Position numbers and translations under genes: made by a program. DNA of 64,000 nucleotides from Clostridioides difficile (lineage in GTDB: Bacteria > Bacillota > Clostridia > Peptostreptococcales > Peptostreptococcaceae): the NCBI GenBank assembly GCA_012955965.1, contig JABBZI010000022.1:1-64000 (forward strand). Direction: 5' to 3'. The notes beneath the pieces are model-generated. The model searched no databases and had not been told where the DNA came from. It saw only the letters and a program-made list of their open reading frames with translations. Of the stretch, positions 8,804-17,724 are shown piece by piece (within the stretch, counting starts at the first letter, position 1; every line of letters begins with the position of its first letter).

Positions 8804-11314
8804 TTATTGTAATGTTTTTATTTCTTCCATAAAATTTTTATTATGAATCTTTTGTAATGTTTTTATTGTGGTTATTTTAATTATAGATACTAAAACAAAA
8901 ACTATTATAATAATAGCACCTACAAATTCTAGGTTTATTAGATGAATATTTTCAAAAGGCTTTATTATTATGCTCCTTACAATTAAAATAGGTATTACTG
9001 CTATAGAAAAACTTACTATTATATATATATAACTCTCTAGTTTAACAATTTTGTTTATTTCATTTTTTGATATTCCTATCCCTTTAAATAAAGCAAATTC
9101 CTTACTTCTACTATTAATATTAGTAACTATTGTATTACAACAATTAAATAGAGATAGTATAATTATTACTCCAATTACTAATACCATAATTAAAGTTTTT
9201 TGATTATCACTTTTCTCATATTCAGCTGTTTCAGTTTTATAAGGAATCAAAATTCCTTTATTTGTTTTTTCTGTAATTTTGTTTAATTCACTTTCAACAT
9301 ATTTATCATTTGCTAATTTACTTGTCCATATATCAAATCTCTCATATGATGATATCCCTGTAAATTTATTAAATTGGTTTGTAGATATAACGCCTCCAAA
9401 TTCAGCCCCTACCTGTGAGGTTACTGGTAATGTTTTTATAATTCCACCTACTATAAATTCCTTAGATATAGTTTTAGTGAAGCTATTTGTTTTAGGATCT
9501 ATTATATCAAAATATACCTTTATTTTATCTCCTTTCTTTATATTAAGTGACTCGCTTGATTTCTTTGTAACATATAATAATGATTCTTTATTAAATTTAC
9601 TCATATTTTTCTTACCATCTATCAAGACATCAGTTAATATATCTGTATCTTCTATTCCCAAAATCTCAAAGGAATTATTGTATACTTTAATTCCATCATT
9701 TATTTGTGATCTTGCCTCAATATTATCTTTATTTTTTTCCCAATAATTAGATTCTTTATTTATATCTTTTTCATCAATCTTTATATTAAACCATTTATGT
9801 CTATATGCATTTACTTTTGTAACACCATCTATAGTTTTTATATTTTCTAATGTACTTTTATCATAACTTTTGTTATTTAAATGTATAGTACTTATATCAA
9901 TATTATGTAATAAATAATCTCCCTGTATCCAATACTTTAAGACACCATCATTTAAAAAATTGCTAGTAGCTTTCGTATATATAGTTGCCATTAAGAAAAA
10001 AATCATTACCATTGATACTATAGATAAACATGCACGTTTCCTATTTCTTTGAATATTCTTTGATGCTATATTACCATAATCCTTAAAAAATTTAGACATA
10101 ATTTTATTTATTAAAGAATTTTGTCTTATTGTAAATTTTTCATCTTGCCTTCTTATACAGACCATTGGATCTATATTTACTGATAACATAAGTGGTCTTG
10201 AAACTGATATTATTATAGTTCCTAAACTTAATAATATAGAAGTTATATATGTGCTTATATAACTATAATTTTTAATTGCGTTTACATAGCTAATATCATA
10301 TATTACTCCTATAACATATTCTCTTGATAAATTAGCTATTAATGTTCCTAAAATTAGGCCTATGAAAATACTTATAAAAGAATATATAGATACTTCTAAA
10401 AACATTATTTTAAAAATATCAGATGGATTAAATCCTAGCGCCCTCAATATACCAAAATCTCTTACTCTATTTGATACTAATATATAAAAAATATTATAAA
10501 TTAGTAATATAGTTGCTGAAGCAAGTACTATATTAACTATCATATATGGTATTTTTAGATTAATACTATCAGCTATTGCTACTAACAATTCATTATTAAA
10601 ATATACATTATTCTTATTTAAATCTTCATCTTTAATAAGCTTTTCTGATTGTTTTTGTATATTTTTTTCCTTTTTGAAAGTTAGCATAATCTGGTCATAT
10701 TTATTTTTAATAGGTATATTCTTAATAGCACAATCATTACTTATAAGTGCAATTGATGTGCCTTGAGCTTTTAGAATTGAATTACTATGTAGAATACCTG
10801 TTATTTTAAATTCCTTTTTATCAGAATATATAGTTTCTTGATTCATGCCAGTTTTTCTATAATTCAAATTTATTTTTTTCCCTATAGGATTTTTTATACC
10901 TTTTTGTTTAATGTACCATGAATCTATAGCAATTTCATCCTCTTCTATTGGTAAATCACCCTCTTGTAATGTGTATATATCATTTAGTTCTTCAGCAATA
11001 CTATCCTGGAATAATATTTGCAAACTTTGCCCATTACCAACATCATTAATCCCTAGAAGCATTGATTTTCCTACTTTATCTACACTTGGATTTCTTTCTA
11101 TTCTTTTTATTTCTTCATTATCAGGACTAATATATTGTACATGTTTTGATGTAAATTCTTCTTTTGCTTGGTTTATCATCAAGTTTTTAGCATCTTCACT
11201 TATTATATTCATAACTAAAAACAAGGCAGTTGAAATTATAATACTTATAATTATTAAGATTGTATTTTTTTTGTTTCCCATTATATATTTTTTTACAATA
11301 TAGTTAAGTTTCAT
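8804..11314 (-). CDS. FtsX/MacB-type ABC transporter permease
   Basis: Permease of 836 aa with two FtsX-like halves. It has an N-terminal membrane segment, a large extracytoplasmic domain (about 40-250), three helices (about 260-385), a second membrane anchor near 430, a second extracytoplasmic region and three C-terminal helices. The motif NRVRDFGILRALGF in the first half and SRSKEFALFKGIGIS in the second are typical cytoplasmic loops of this family. It follows its ATPase gene by 8 bp. In peptide clusters such pairs export a product or protect the producer from it; either role fits. The TM count is by eye. Confidence 0.87.
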   Translation of the reverse strand: MKLNYIVKKYIMGNKKNTILIIISIIISTALFLVMNIISEDAKNLMINQAKEEFTSKHVQYISPDNEEIKRIERNPSVDKVGKSMLLGINDVGNGQSLQILFQDSIAEELNDIYTLQEGDLPIEEDEIAIDSWYIKQKGIKNPIGKKINLNYRKTGMNQETIYSDKKEFKITGILHSNSILKAQGTSIALISNDCAIKNIPIKNKYDQIMLTFKKEKNIQKQSEKLIKDEDLNKNNVYFNNELLVAIADSINLKIPYMIVNIVLASATILLIYNIFYILVSNRVRDFGILRALGFNPSDIFKIMFLEVSIYSFISIFIGLILGTLIANLSREYVIGVIYDISYVNAIKNYSYISTYITSILLSLGTIIISVSRPLMLSVNIDPMVCIRRQDEKFTIRQNSLINKIMSKFFKDYGNIASKNIQRNRKRACLSIVSMVMIFFLMATIYTKATSNFLNDGVLKYWIQGDYLLHNIDISTIHLNNKSYDKSTLENIKTIDGVTKVNAYRHKWFNIKIDEKDINKESNYWEKNKDNIEARSQINDGIKVYNNSFEILGIEDTDILTDVLIDGKKNMSKFNKESLLYVTKKSSESLNIKKGDKIKVYFDIIDPKTNSFTKTISKEFIVGGIIKTLPVTSQVGAEFGGVISTNQFNKFTGISSYERFDIWTSKLANDKYVESELNKITEKTNKGILIPYKTETAEYEKSDNQKTLIMVLVIGVIIILSLFNCCNTIVTNINSRSKEFALFKGIGISKNEINKIVKLESYIYIIVSFSIAVIPILIVRSIIIKPFENIHLINLEFVGAIIIIVFVLVSIIKITTIKTLQKIHNKNFMEEIKTLQ

Positions 11315-11322
11315 AAATTTAC

Positions 11323-11985
11323 CTACTCTCTTATAAATCCGTCTTCTATTTCTATAACTCTATCAGCATATTTTGTTATATCTATATTGTGAGTTATCAT
11401 TATCATTGTTTGGTTGTATTTTTTTTGTGATTCCTTTAAGAGTTTTAATACTTCTGACTCCGTCTTTGTATCTAGGTTTCCAGTAGGCTCATCAGCAAGT
11501 ACAATTGCTGGCTTATTTACAAGAGCTCTTGCTATTGCTACTCTTTGTTGCTGTCCCCCTGATAATTGATTAGGCAAATGCATTTTTCTATCTTCTATTC
11601 CAAGCAAATTAATCAATTCATTAATATAAAACTCATCTTTATTTTTTACATTTATAGTCGGTAGCTTTATATTTTCTTCAGCTGTTAATACTGGAATTAA
11701 ATTATATGATTGAAATATTAATCCTAATTTTTCCTTGCGCAAAATAGATCTTTCCTTTTCATCAAGAGATGATATATTTATATTATCTATAATTACATCC
11801 CCATTGGTTGGAGTCTCAAGTCCTGCCATTATATGTAATAGAGTACTTTTTCCACTTCCACTTTTACCTACTATTACAACAAATTCGCCTTTATTTATCT
11901 CTAAATTTATTTGATTTAATGCCTTTACCTCTGTTTCTTTTTCACCATATATTTTATTCAAATTCTTTATCTCTAAAATTTTCAT
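11323..11985 (-). CDS. ABC transporter ATP-binding protein (LolD/MacB type)
   Basis: ATPase of 220 aa that pairs with the FtsX-type permease 8 bp downstream. Seen: Walker A GKSGSGKST, Q-loop IFQSYNLIP, signature LSGGQQQRVAIARAL, Walker B IVLADEPTGNLDT and switch His in MITHN. GAGGAG lies 6 nt before the ATG. It is separated from the upstream peptide gene by a hairpin terminator at 12026-12060, so its transcription probably depends on read-through. Confidence 0.92.
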   Translation of the reverse strand: MKILEIKNLNKIYGEKETEVKALNQINLEINKGEFVVIVGKSGSGKSTLLHIMAGLETPTNGDVIIDNINISSLDEKERSILRKEKLGLIFQSYNLIPVLTAEENIKLPTINVKNKDEFYINELINLLGIEDRKMHLPNQLSGGQQQRVAIARALVNKPAIVLADEPTGNLDTKTESEVLKLLKESQKKYNQTMIMITHNIDITKYADRVIEIEDGFIRE

Positions 11986-12025
11986 ATACTACTCCTCATT
12001 TGTTATATTAATTAAGTTAATTAAA

Positions 12026-12060
12026 ATAAAAGTCTAATTCTTTATAAATTAGACTTTTAT
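12026..12060 (-). terminator. Terminator directly after the precursor peptide gene
   Basis: Perfect 14-bp stem ATAAAAGTCTAATT (12026-12039) / AATTAGACTTTTAT (12047-12060), with TTTTATTTT at its 3' side on the minus strand. It lies 15 nt past the peptide stop codon. A partial terminator here would leave more peptide message than transporter message, a common arrangement in peptide biosynthesis operons. Confidence 0.78.
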
Positions 12061-12075
12061 CTTCACTTATCAATT

Positions 12076-12258
12076 TTATAGCTTTACACTTGCATATGCA
12101 TCTATAAGCTTGTCTTTATAACATCCTTTTGTTGTAGAATTTTTATTACCTATCCATATCCAACGACCACAATCAGCTAAGCAATTTCCATCTTGACCAT
12201 TTACTTCTAATACTTCTACCTTTTCTAAAATTGATTGTACTTTAAATTCTTTTTTCAT
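12076..12258 (-). CDS. Candidate RiPP precursor peptide (60 aa) for two radical SAM enzymes
   Basis: Small peptide with an ideal ribosome site (AGGAGG, 5 nt before ATG). Residues 1-25 are charged and leader-like (MKKEFKVQSILEKVEVLEV...). The core starts near Cys26 and holds three Cys (26, 30, 46), a WIW triplet (33-35), then Gly-Asn-Lys and Ser/Thr. Each Cys is followed at +3 by a possible crosslink partner: C26-D29, C30-W33, C46-D49. It lies between the radical SAM genes and the transporter genes, where precursors are usually found. No known family is recognised; ranthipeptide-like thioether or cyclophane chemistry is possible but unproven. Confidence 0.72.
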   Translation of the reverse strand: MKKEFKVQSILEKVEVLEVNGQDGNCLADCGRWIWIGNKNSTTKGCYKDKLIDAYASVKL

Positions 12259-12328
12259 AAGTGCCTCCTATATAATTCTTGTTATATTTATATAAAGTAG
12301 ATAAACTACATTATACTAATGATAATGT

Positions 12329-13348
12329 CTATTTAACCTTATGTTTATTTTTTATTTGAATATTTTCTAAGATACAATTGATTGTAGGAGGTGTATAATA
12401 ATCCCCTGTAATAACTTTATTTATAAGTTTACATCTATTTGAAGAACAGGATCTCCTATTATTACATTTTTCACACTTTTTATTATCAATGGAGCTAATA
12501 TTTATAATATCTTTTACCCTCTCACTATGTATGCCATCTAAAATATTACCTATACTGTATTCTTCTAAACCAACAACAAATGTACATGGATAAATTAAAC
12601 CATCTATATAAAAGTGTGTGTTTGGATAACATATCCCCAATACTTTTTTATCACCAATTATTTCATCCACTATACTTATTTCTACTTGTAAGCTATTACT
12701 TTTCCAGTAACTTAAAGTTTTTTGATATTGTTCTTCTATTATACTTATATGATTTTCATTCCACTCATTTGAGAATAAGTCAAAGGCCACAGATATTTGT
12801 CTAAATCCTATGTCTACAAGATATCTAATATTATCATGTAAATCTTCTATTGTATTTGGTGTAACTGTTACTCTACATCTTAATTTTTTAAATATCAACT
12901 TCATCTTATCAGCAGTTTTAATAACTTTATCAAATGAACCAATACAATTCTTATAAATTCGATTTTTATTATGAGATCTAGAATGTCCATCTATACTTAT
13001 AGATATATAACCACTAAAGGAATCTTTATAATCCTCAAAAAATTTTTCTATCTCTATATTCCATATAGTTCCATTAGTAGTCATACCATATTTTATTGTT
13101 GAGCTACCTTTGATGTCTTCTATTTCATTTACAAATCTTTTTATTAATTTAAAATTTAATAAAGGCTCCCCTCCATGAAATTGTATAACATGCATATCTT
13201 CATTTGATTCCATGATTAATTTTTTTATTTTATTTAATGTTTGATTCTCTACATAATTAATCATATTACCTACTTCTTTATTCTTATGTTCATAACAGTA
13301 TTTACAATTTAAATTACAATTCTTAGTTGTCCAAACTGTACACTCCAT
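12329..13348 (-). CDS. Radical SAM/SPASM peptide maturase (second of pair)
   Basis: Radical SAM enzyme of 339 aa. The cluster motif CNLNCKYC is at residues 11-18, followed by the GGEPLL SAM-binding motif (about 60). The C-terminal SPASM region has a Cys set for auxiliary Fe-S clusters: CYPNTHFYIDGLIYPC, CEKCNNRRSCSSNRC and a final Cys near the end. There is no separate N-terminal recognition domain, unlike its partner. It starts 3 bp after the partner's stop, with GGGGG before the ATG, so the two are co-translated. It should install a carbon-centred crosslink in the peptide encoded 70 bp downstream. Confidence 0.88.
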   Translation of the reverse strand: MECTVWTTKNCNLNCKYCYEHKNKEVGNMINYVENQTLNKIKKLIMESNEDMHVIQFHGGEPLLNFKLIKRFVNEIEDIKGSSTIKYGMTTNGTIWNIEIEKFFEDYKDSFSGYISISIDGHSRSHNKNRIYKNCIGSFDKVIKTADKMKLIFKKLRCRVTVTPNTIEDLHDNIRYLVDIGFRQISVAFDLFSNEWNENHISIIEEQYQKTLSYWKSNSLQVEISIVDEIIGDKKVLGICYPNTHFYIDGLIYPCTFVVGLEEYSIGNILDGIHSERVKDIINISSIDNKKCEKCNNRRSCSSNRCKLINKVITGDYYTPPTINCILENIQIKNKHKVK

Positions 13349-13351
13349 TTT

Positions 13352-14644
13352 TTACCCCCAAACTACAGATGTTAAAGTTTTTTTAACCTCACTACATCTA
13401 TTTTCAAATATATGTTCTTTACCTAAAAGATCATCATATTCAGCTGGACAAGACCAGCAAAACAACTTGACTAGACACTCTTTACATTTATTATTATTAC
13501 ATAGTTTTAAATTTATAAATGCTTTATATCCATCATTTGTAGAAATATCCATTTTGTTTACATAATCTACTATATCTTCTATTTCTAATATATTTCCCAT
13601 AGAATAATTACTATCCATTAAAAGGTTACAAGGATATAGTTCTCCATTACTTCCAATACTTATTGTCGTATCACAACCTCCACAAGCTCCTAATTTAAGT
13701 TCTTTCTTATTAGTAGGTATATATGATTTCCAATCTATAATATTTTTTTCTTCTATACCTCTATTTTTTAAATATTCATTCATTTTTTTACTTATCCTAT
13801 CATAATTTAATCCTGCTCTCCCTTGATATGAAAAATGTCTTATCATTGCATCTGTACCTAAATTTTTATTTAACTCTTCAAATTCTATATTTATCTTCTC
13901 ATGATTTGGTAAAACTGCTGACATAGATATATTATTGAAACCATGCCTTCTTAGAAACTTAACTTTCTCTATAACATTTTTAAAAACATTATTACCTCTT
14001 ATTATCTTACATGTTTCTTCATCAATACCATCAATGCTTACACTAATGCTATTAAAATATTTTTTCATATTTTCAATATTATTTTCATCTATTAATAAAC
14101 CATTTGTCATAATATCTATATTTCCATCAAATTTACTCTTTAAGTATTCCATTATAACCCATAAATCTGATCTGATTAATGGTTCACCACCAGATATGGT
14201 TATATTTCTAGGATTAATTTGTAATATTTTATCAACTATAGCAAACATCTCTTCTGTACTTAATATATCTACTGAATTTGAAGTGTCTGCATCAGCACAA
14301 CAATGTGTGCAAGATAAATTACATCTATCTGTTACAATAAAATAAATACTCTCAATTTGTTTACTTACATTATGTTTTTTATTTGTTAGTATATTTGCAT
14401 TATATAAGCACTCAATAAGTTTATCAAAATACACTTTATCTTTATTAGATTCAAAACAATCTAAGATCTCATTATGGTTTAAATTCATTTCTAGTACCTT
14501 ATTTAGTATGTTAAAACATTCCTTTGATATTTTAATCCATTCCCTAGAATCGCCACTTGCTAAAATTACGACATTATTATTATCTGTAAACCTCAAATTA
14601 TCCGAATATTTATATATATTGCTATATTTTTTTTTATCTGACAT
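13352..14644 (-). CDS. Radical SAM/SPASM peptide maturase with N-terminal recognition-like domain
   Basis: Radical SAM enzyme of 430 aa. Residues 1-95 look like a PqqD-type RiPP recognition element (a small beta/helix domain with EWIKISKECFNILN). The CNLSCTHC cluster motif follows at about 108-115, then ISGGEPL. The SPASM domain has CGGCDTT, LYPCNLLMD, CNNNKCKECLVKLFCWSC and a late Cys. AAGGAG lies 7 nt before the ATG. It is the first structural gene of the operon after the two-component genes. The recognition domain would bind the precursor leader for itself and perhaps for the second maturase. Confidence 0.87.
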   Translation of the reverse strand: MSDKKKYSNIYKYSDNLRFTDNNNVVILASGDSREWIKISKECFNILNKVLEMNLNHNEILDCFESNKDKVYFDKLIECLYNANILTNKKHNVSKQIESIYFIVTDRCNLSCTHCCADADTSNSVDILSTEEMFAIVDKILQINPRNITISGGEPLIRSDLWVIMEYLKSKFDGNIDIMTNGLLIDENNIENMKKYFNSISVSIDGIDEETCKIIRGNNVFKNVIEKVKFLRRHGFNNISMSAVLPNHEKINIEFEELNKNLGTDAMIRHFSYQGRAGLNYDRISKKMNEYLKNRGIEEKNIIDWKSYIPTNKKELKLGACGGCDTTISIGSNGELYPCNLLMDSNYSMGNILEIEDIVDYVNKMDISTNDGYKAFINLKLCNNNKCKECLVKLFCWSCPAEYDDLLGKEHIFENRCSEVKKTLTSVVWG

Positions 14645-14822
14645 AGTAATATCTCCTTTATCATTTAACTAATTGTTCAAATTTATTTAAATTCTATACA
14701 TTAATAATAATTTTAGTTTAATAACAATTTATATCTATAAATAAATATATCTTATTAACTTTGAAGTTTTTAATATACAGAACTTTAAAGACTATATGAT
14801 AATACTCTATGAAAACAAAAAA

Positions 14823-14890
14823 ATGTTACCTTGTTTCAAAGTCTGACTGATTCTATTTATGTCAAACTTCCTGTATTTACAAGGTAACAT
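14823..14890 (-). terminator. Long nested hairpin terminator between kinase gene and radical SAM genes
   Basis: On the minus strand ATGTTACCTTGT (14890-14879) pairs with ACAAGGTAACAT (14834-14823), then TTTTTTT. Inside is a second stem, AAGTTTGAC/GTCAGACTT, with one G-U pair. It ends the two-component transcript and also lies just downstream of the tandem repeats at 14917-14948, so a transcript started there would meet it within about 80 nt. Confidence 0.85.
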
Positions 14891-14916
14891 CCTATATTTA
14901 TTATTTCAATATATTA

Positions 14917-14948
14917 TCTCCAACTGGTCATTTTATGTCTCCAACTGG
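14917..14948 (-). promoter_or_regulatory. Tandem direct repeat, candidate LytTR regulator binding site
   Basis: On the minus strand CCAGTTGGAGA occurs twice (14948-14938 and 14927-14917), exactly 21 bp apart centre to centre, which is two helical turns. This spacing and the CCAGTT core resemble known VirR/AgrA-type LytTR sites. It lies just past the stop codon of the kinase gene, and the adjacent regulator has a LytTR domain. Confidence 0.68.
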
Positions 14949-14955
14949 ATATCTT

Positions 14956-16263
14956 TTACATCAAGGGTATATAAATTATCATCATAAATTTATTTTTTGA
15001 AGAGTTTATTTCTATATTTCCATTATATTTCTCTACAGATTTTTTTATACTATTAATTCCTATACCATGCAAAAACTTATCTTTTTTATCAGTTATAATA
15101 TTGTCTCTTCTAAAATCATTTATTTTTGTATTTGAACATTTAATTATAAAAAAATCATTTAAAATAGTTCCTTTAAGTTTAATAATTTTTTTTGCTTCAA
15201 TGTCCTTAATTTTTAAACATGCTTCTATAGCATTATCTAGCATATTTGAAAATATAGAACATACATCTGTCATATCTAAAAACTCGCACTTTAAAAAATT
15301 TATATCTACAATAAAATCTATATCATTAGCTTTACAATCCATGTATTTCTCATTTAATATAACATCTAAAATTAAATTATTTGTATTAAATAATGATTTA
15401 CAATCTTTCAATTGCTTATTTATATCTTCAATATACTTATTTGCTATTTCATTTTTTCCATAAATATTTTGTATACATATCATATGATTATTCATATCAT
15501 GATATAGCTTTCTAGTCTTCAGTGATATCTCTTGTATAGTTAGATAATACTTATACTGCAATTCAATTTTTTTCTTTACAGTTTCATTTTCCAGCCTTAA
15601 CTTATTGTCTTCTATTATCTTATTTATCACACCTATTAATGATAAATTCGAAATACATAATATAATTGAAATGATAATTATTATAATCCACTCTATATCA
15701 TTAATGTATTCATATTTAAATATAAAACTAAAAATAGATATAATGCTAATTATATTTTCTATCACAAGTATAATTATATATACATATTCTTTAACTCTCA
15801 CAGTTAAAGCTATTTTTAAAGATTTAACTATTGGGATTAATGATATTAATAAAGGCTTACAGAAAATTACCAATTCTAATCTAACTTGATTTTTATCTAT
15901 CAGATTATTCATATCTGATACTGAATGTAAAGCAACTATTAAATTATATGTAATAGCTTCTAATCCTATTATAATCATAATGTAAGTTGAAATTGCAAGT
16001 AAAGATTTATTAAATCTTATATCATAATTATACATATAAAAAACATACATAATTACGATATCTACAACTAATCCAATGTTTTGATTAAAGTTGAACAAAG
16101 ATAATCCTGACACAATAATAATAGAAATCAATAAGCTTATACTTATAACAACCTTACTTTTTTTCTGTTGAATTAATTCATCTAATATTACTTTTAAGAC
16201 CACAAATTCTACAATTGTAGATAATATTGTTATAATCATCCAAAACAAATTTAATTCTAGCAT
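14956..16263 (-). CDS. AgrC-like sensor histidine kinase
   Basis: Kinase of 435 aa with about six membrane helices in residues 1-215, a short coiled region, then a cytoplasmic kinase domain. The phospho-acceptor is probably His255 in LYHDMNNHM. The N box NMLDNAIEAC and G box GIGINSIKKSV are those of the HATPase_c_5 class found in peptide-sensing AgrC/VirS kinases. Its start overlaps the end of the regulator gene by 7 bp. No agrB or agrD is present nearby, so the signal may be the locus's own modified peptide; this is inference. Confidence 0.88.
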   Translation of the reverse strand: MLELNLFWMIITILSTIVEFVVLKVILDELIQQKKSKVVISISLLISIIIVSGLSLFNFNQNIGLVVDIVIMYVFYMYNYDIRFNKSLLAISTYIMIIIGLEAITYNLIVALHSVSDMNNLIDKNQVRLELVIFCKPLLISLIPIVKSLKIALTVRVKEYVYIIILVIENIISIISIFSFIFKYEYINDIEWIIIIIISIILCISNLSLIGVINKIIEDNKLRLENETVKKKIELQYKYYLTIQEISLKTRKLYHDMNNHMICIQNIYGKNEIANKYIEDINKQLKDCKSLFNTNNLILDVILNEKYMDCKANDIDFIVDINFLKCEFLDMTDVCSIFSNMLDNAIEACLKIKDIEAKKIIKLKGTILNDFFIIKCSNTKINDFRRDNIITDKKDKFLHGIGINSIKKSVEKYNGNIEINSSKNKFMMIIYIPLM

Positions 16264-16967
16264 ATTATAGATCCTAAGACATAGGTTAATTTTGTCTTTA
16301 AACTACCAACTCTATGTTTACTTACAGGTATATCTTCATTATTTATAACAACACTATTTTTAGATATAGATTTAATATGATTCATGTTTATAAGGTAACT
16401 TTTGTGGCATCTGAAGAAATCGTACATTTTAAGTTCTTTTTCTAATTTTTCTATACTATTTTGCATACAATAGAAACTATCAAATGTGTGTATTGTTATA
16501 TTCTTCTTATTAACTTCTATATATGTAATTTCATCTATTAAAACTTTGTTAATAGTTCCTTTTTTATTTACTATGAGATAGTTATCTCTTTTTTTTATAA
16601 TATCAGACACACAAGCTAGAATATTATCTTTTAAATCATCTGGTTGAATTGGTTTTAATAAATATCTATAAGCTCTAACTTTATACCCATCTTGCACATA
16701 ATCCATTAATGATGTTATAAATATAATTTCAGAATTACATTCCCTTTTTCTAATTTCTTTAGCCACATCAATTCCTGTTAATTTATCCATTTGAATATCT
16801 AAAAAAAATATATCAATAGCTTCTAAAGTTCTATCTAAAAGCTGTTCCCCTGAATCAAATTCTAAAATTTCTACTTGATTTGAAATTTCATTGAAAATTT
16901 TGGATATTAAATCTTTCAATAAAACTCTTTGAATAATATCATCTTCACAAATAACAACTCTGTACAT
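16257..16967 (-). CDS. LytTR-family response regulator
   Basis: Response regulator of 236 aa. The receiver has acidic residues CEDD near the N-terminus, phospho-acceptor Asp57 in FFLDIQM and a conserved Lys in LLKPIQ. The C-terminal ~100 residues are a LytTR DNA-binding domain (IDEITYIEVNKKNITIHT ... FFRCHKSYLINM). GGGGGAGG precedes the ATG. It heads the two-gene regulatory operon with the kinase, and its probable binding site is the tandem repeat at 14917-14948. Confidence 0.9.
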   Translation of the reverse strand: MYRVVICEDDIIQRVLLKDLISKIFNEISNQVEILEFDSGEQLLDRTLEAIDIFFLDIQMDKLTGIDVAKEIRKRECNSEIIFITSLMDYVQDGYKVRAYRYLLKPIQPDDLKDNILACVSDIIKKRDNYLIVNKKGTINKVLIDEITYIEVNKKNITIHTFDSFYCMQNSIEKLEKELKMYDFFRCHKSYLINMNHIKSISKNSVVINNEDIPVSKHRVGSLKTKLTYVLGSIIC

Positions 16968-17660
16968 AAATCAATCCTCCCCCAAAACTTAGTAATTAAA
17001 ATGTATATATAAATTATTTTTATAATTATTAATCTTAATTATATGATTTTTACACACAGTCTAAATTTGTATTTTTCTTTAGTCTATACCCCTTTATTAT
17101 ATTTTACTTACTATTAATAAATCCACTTCACTAATAAAAGAAATAATTTTTATCTCTTCTCTTTCTGTAATAATATAAAACCTCAATAAAAATATACATT
17201 TTATCCTTATTTTCAATTTTATTGAAAGTTTTTAATTGCTATTTTAAAACTTGTTAAGTGTATAAGAATAACCTAACTATTTTCATATAAATCTAGATAT
17301 TTTATATTCTAAATGATTACATTTTGGAAAACTTATTTGACATTAATATCTACAATCAGCTTTCTAATTTCTATAAATTATTAAAATATTATTATATTAC
17401 TAATTTAGTTTTATCTTGTAAAATATTTACTATTCAAAATATAATTAAATCAGTAAATACATTAAATTATTAACTTTATTTTATTATAATTTATACAATT
17501 AAATTTTAACATAAAAATACAAAATAGTACATATCATTCTACAAGTTGATAGTATAAATATTTTATTATATTTTCAAATAAAATCTATATAAATAATCTC
17601 GATAATCTATATAATTTATATCAACCTAAATCTTAAAAACAAATCATATCCTTGTCTTGA
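16968..17660. other. Gene-free, very AT-rich region between the RiPP-like locus and hpdA
   Basis: About 690 bp with no open frame preceded by a ribosome site on either strand, no strong hairpin and no recognisable RNA. It must contain the promoter of the response regulator gene near its left end, but no confident -35/-10 pair is seen. The very low GC and lack of coding fit an island boundary. Confidence 0.5.
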
Positions 17661-17668
17661 ATACATCA

Positions 17669-17702
17669 AAAAAGGTAAACTCTATATAGAGTTTACCTTT
17701 TT
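17669..17702 (-). terminator. Terminator of the hpdBCA operon
   Basis: Perfect 17-bp palindromic stem, AAAAAGGTAAACTCTA and its complement, meeting at 17685/17686 and running into T residues on the minus strand. It lies 22 nt past the hpdA stop codon. Confidence 0.88.
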
Positions 17703-17724
17703 AATTGATTTTTAATCTTTACTT

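Noticed and set aside
9279..9746. 155-codon plus-strand open frame
   Set aside because: Antisense to the FtsX-type permease gene, with a low-complexity product and no ribosome site.
14956..16967. Agr quorum-sensing locus
   Set aside because: Kinase and regulator are Agr-like, but no agrB protease or agrD peptide gene is present; the neighbours are radical SAM peptide genes.
17000..17660. Small autoinducer peptide gene near the two-component system
   Set aside because: No start codon with a ribosome site and no short frame with a hydrophobic or Cys-bearing core was found in the spacer.
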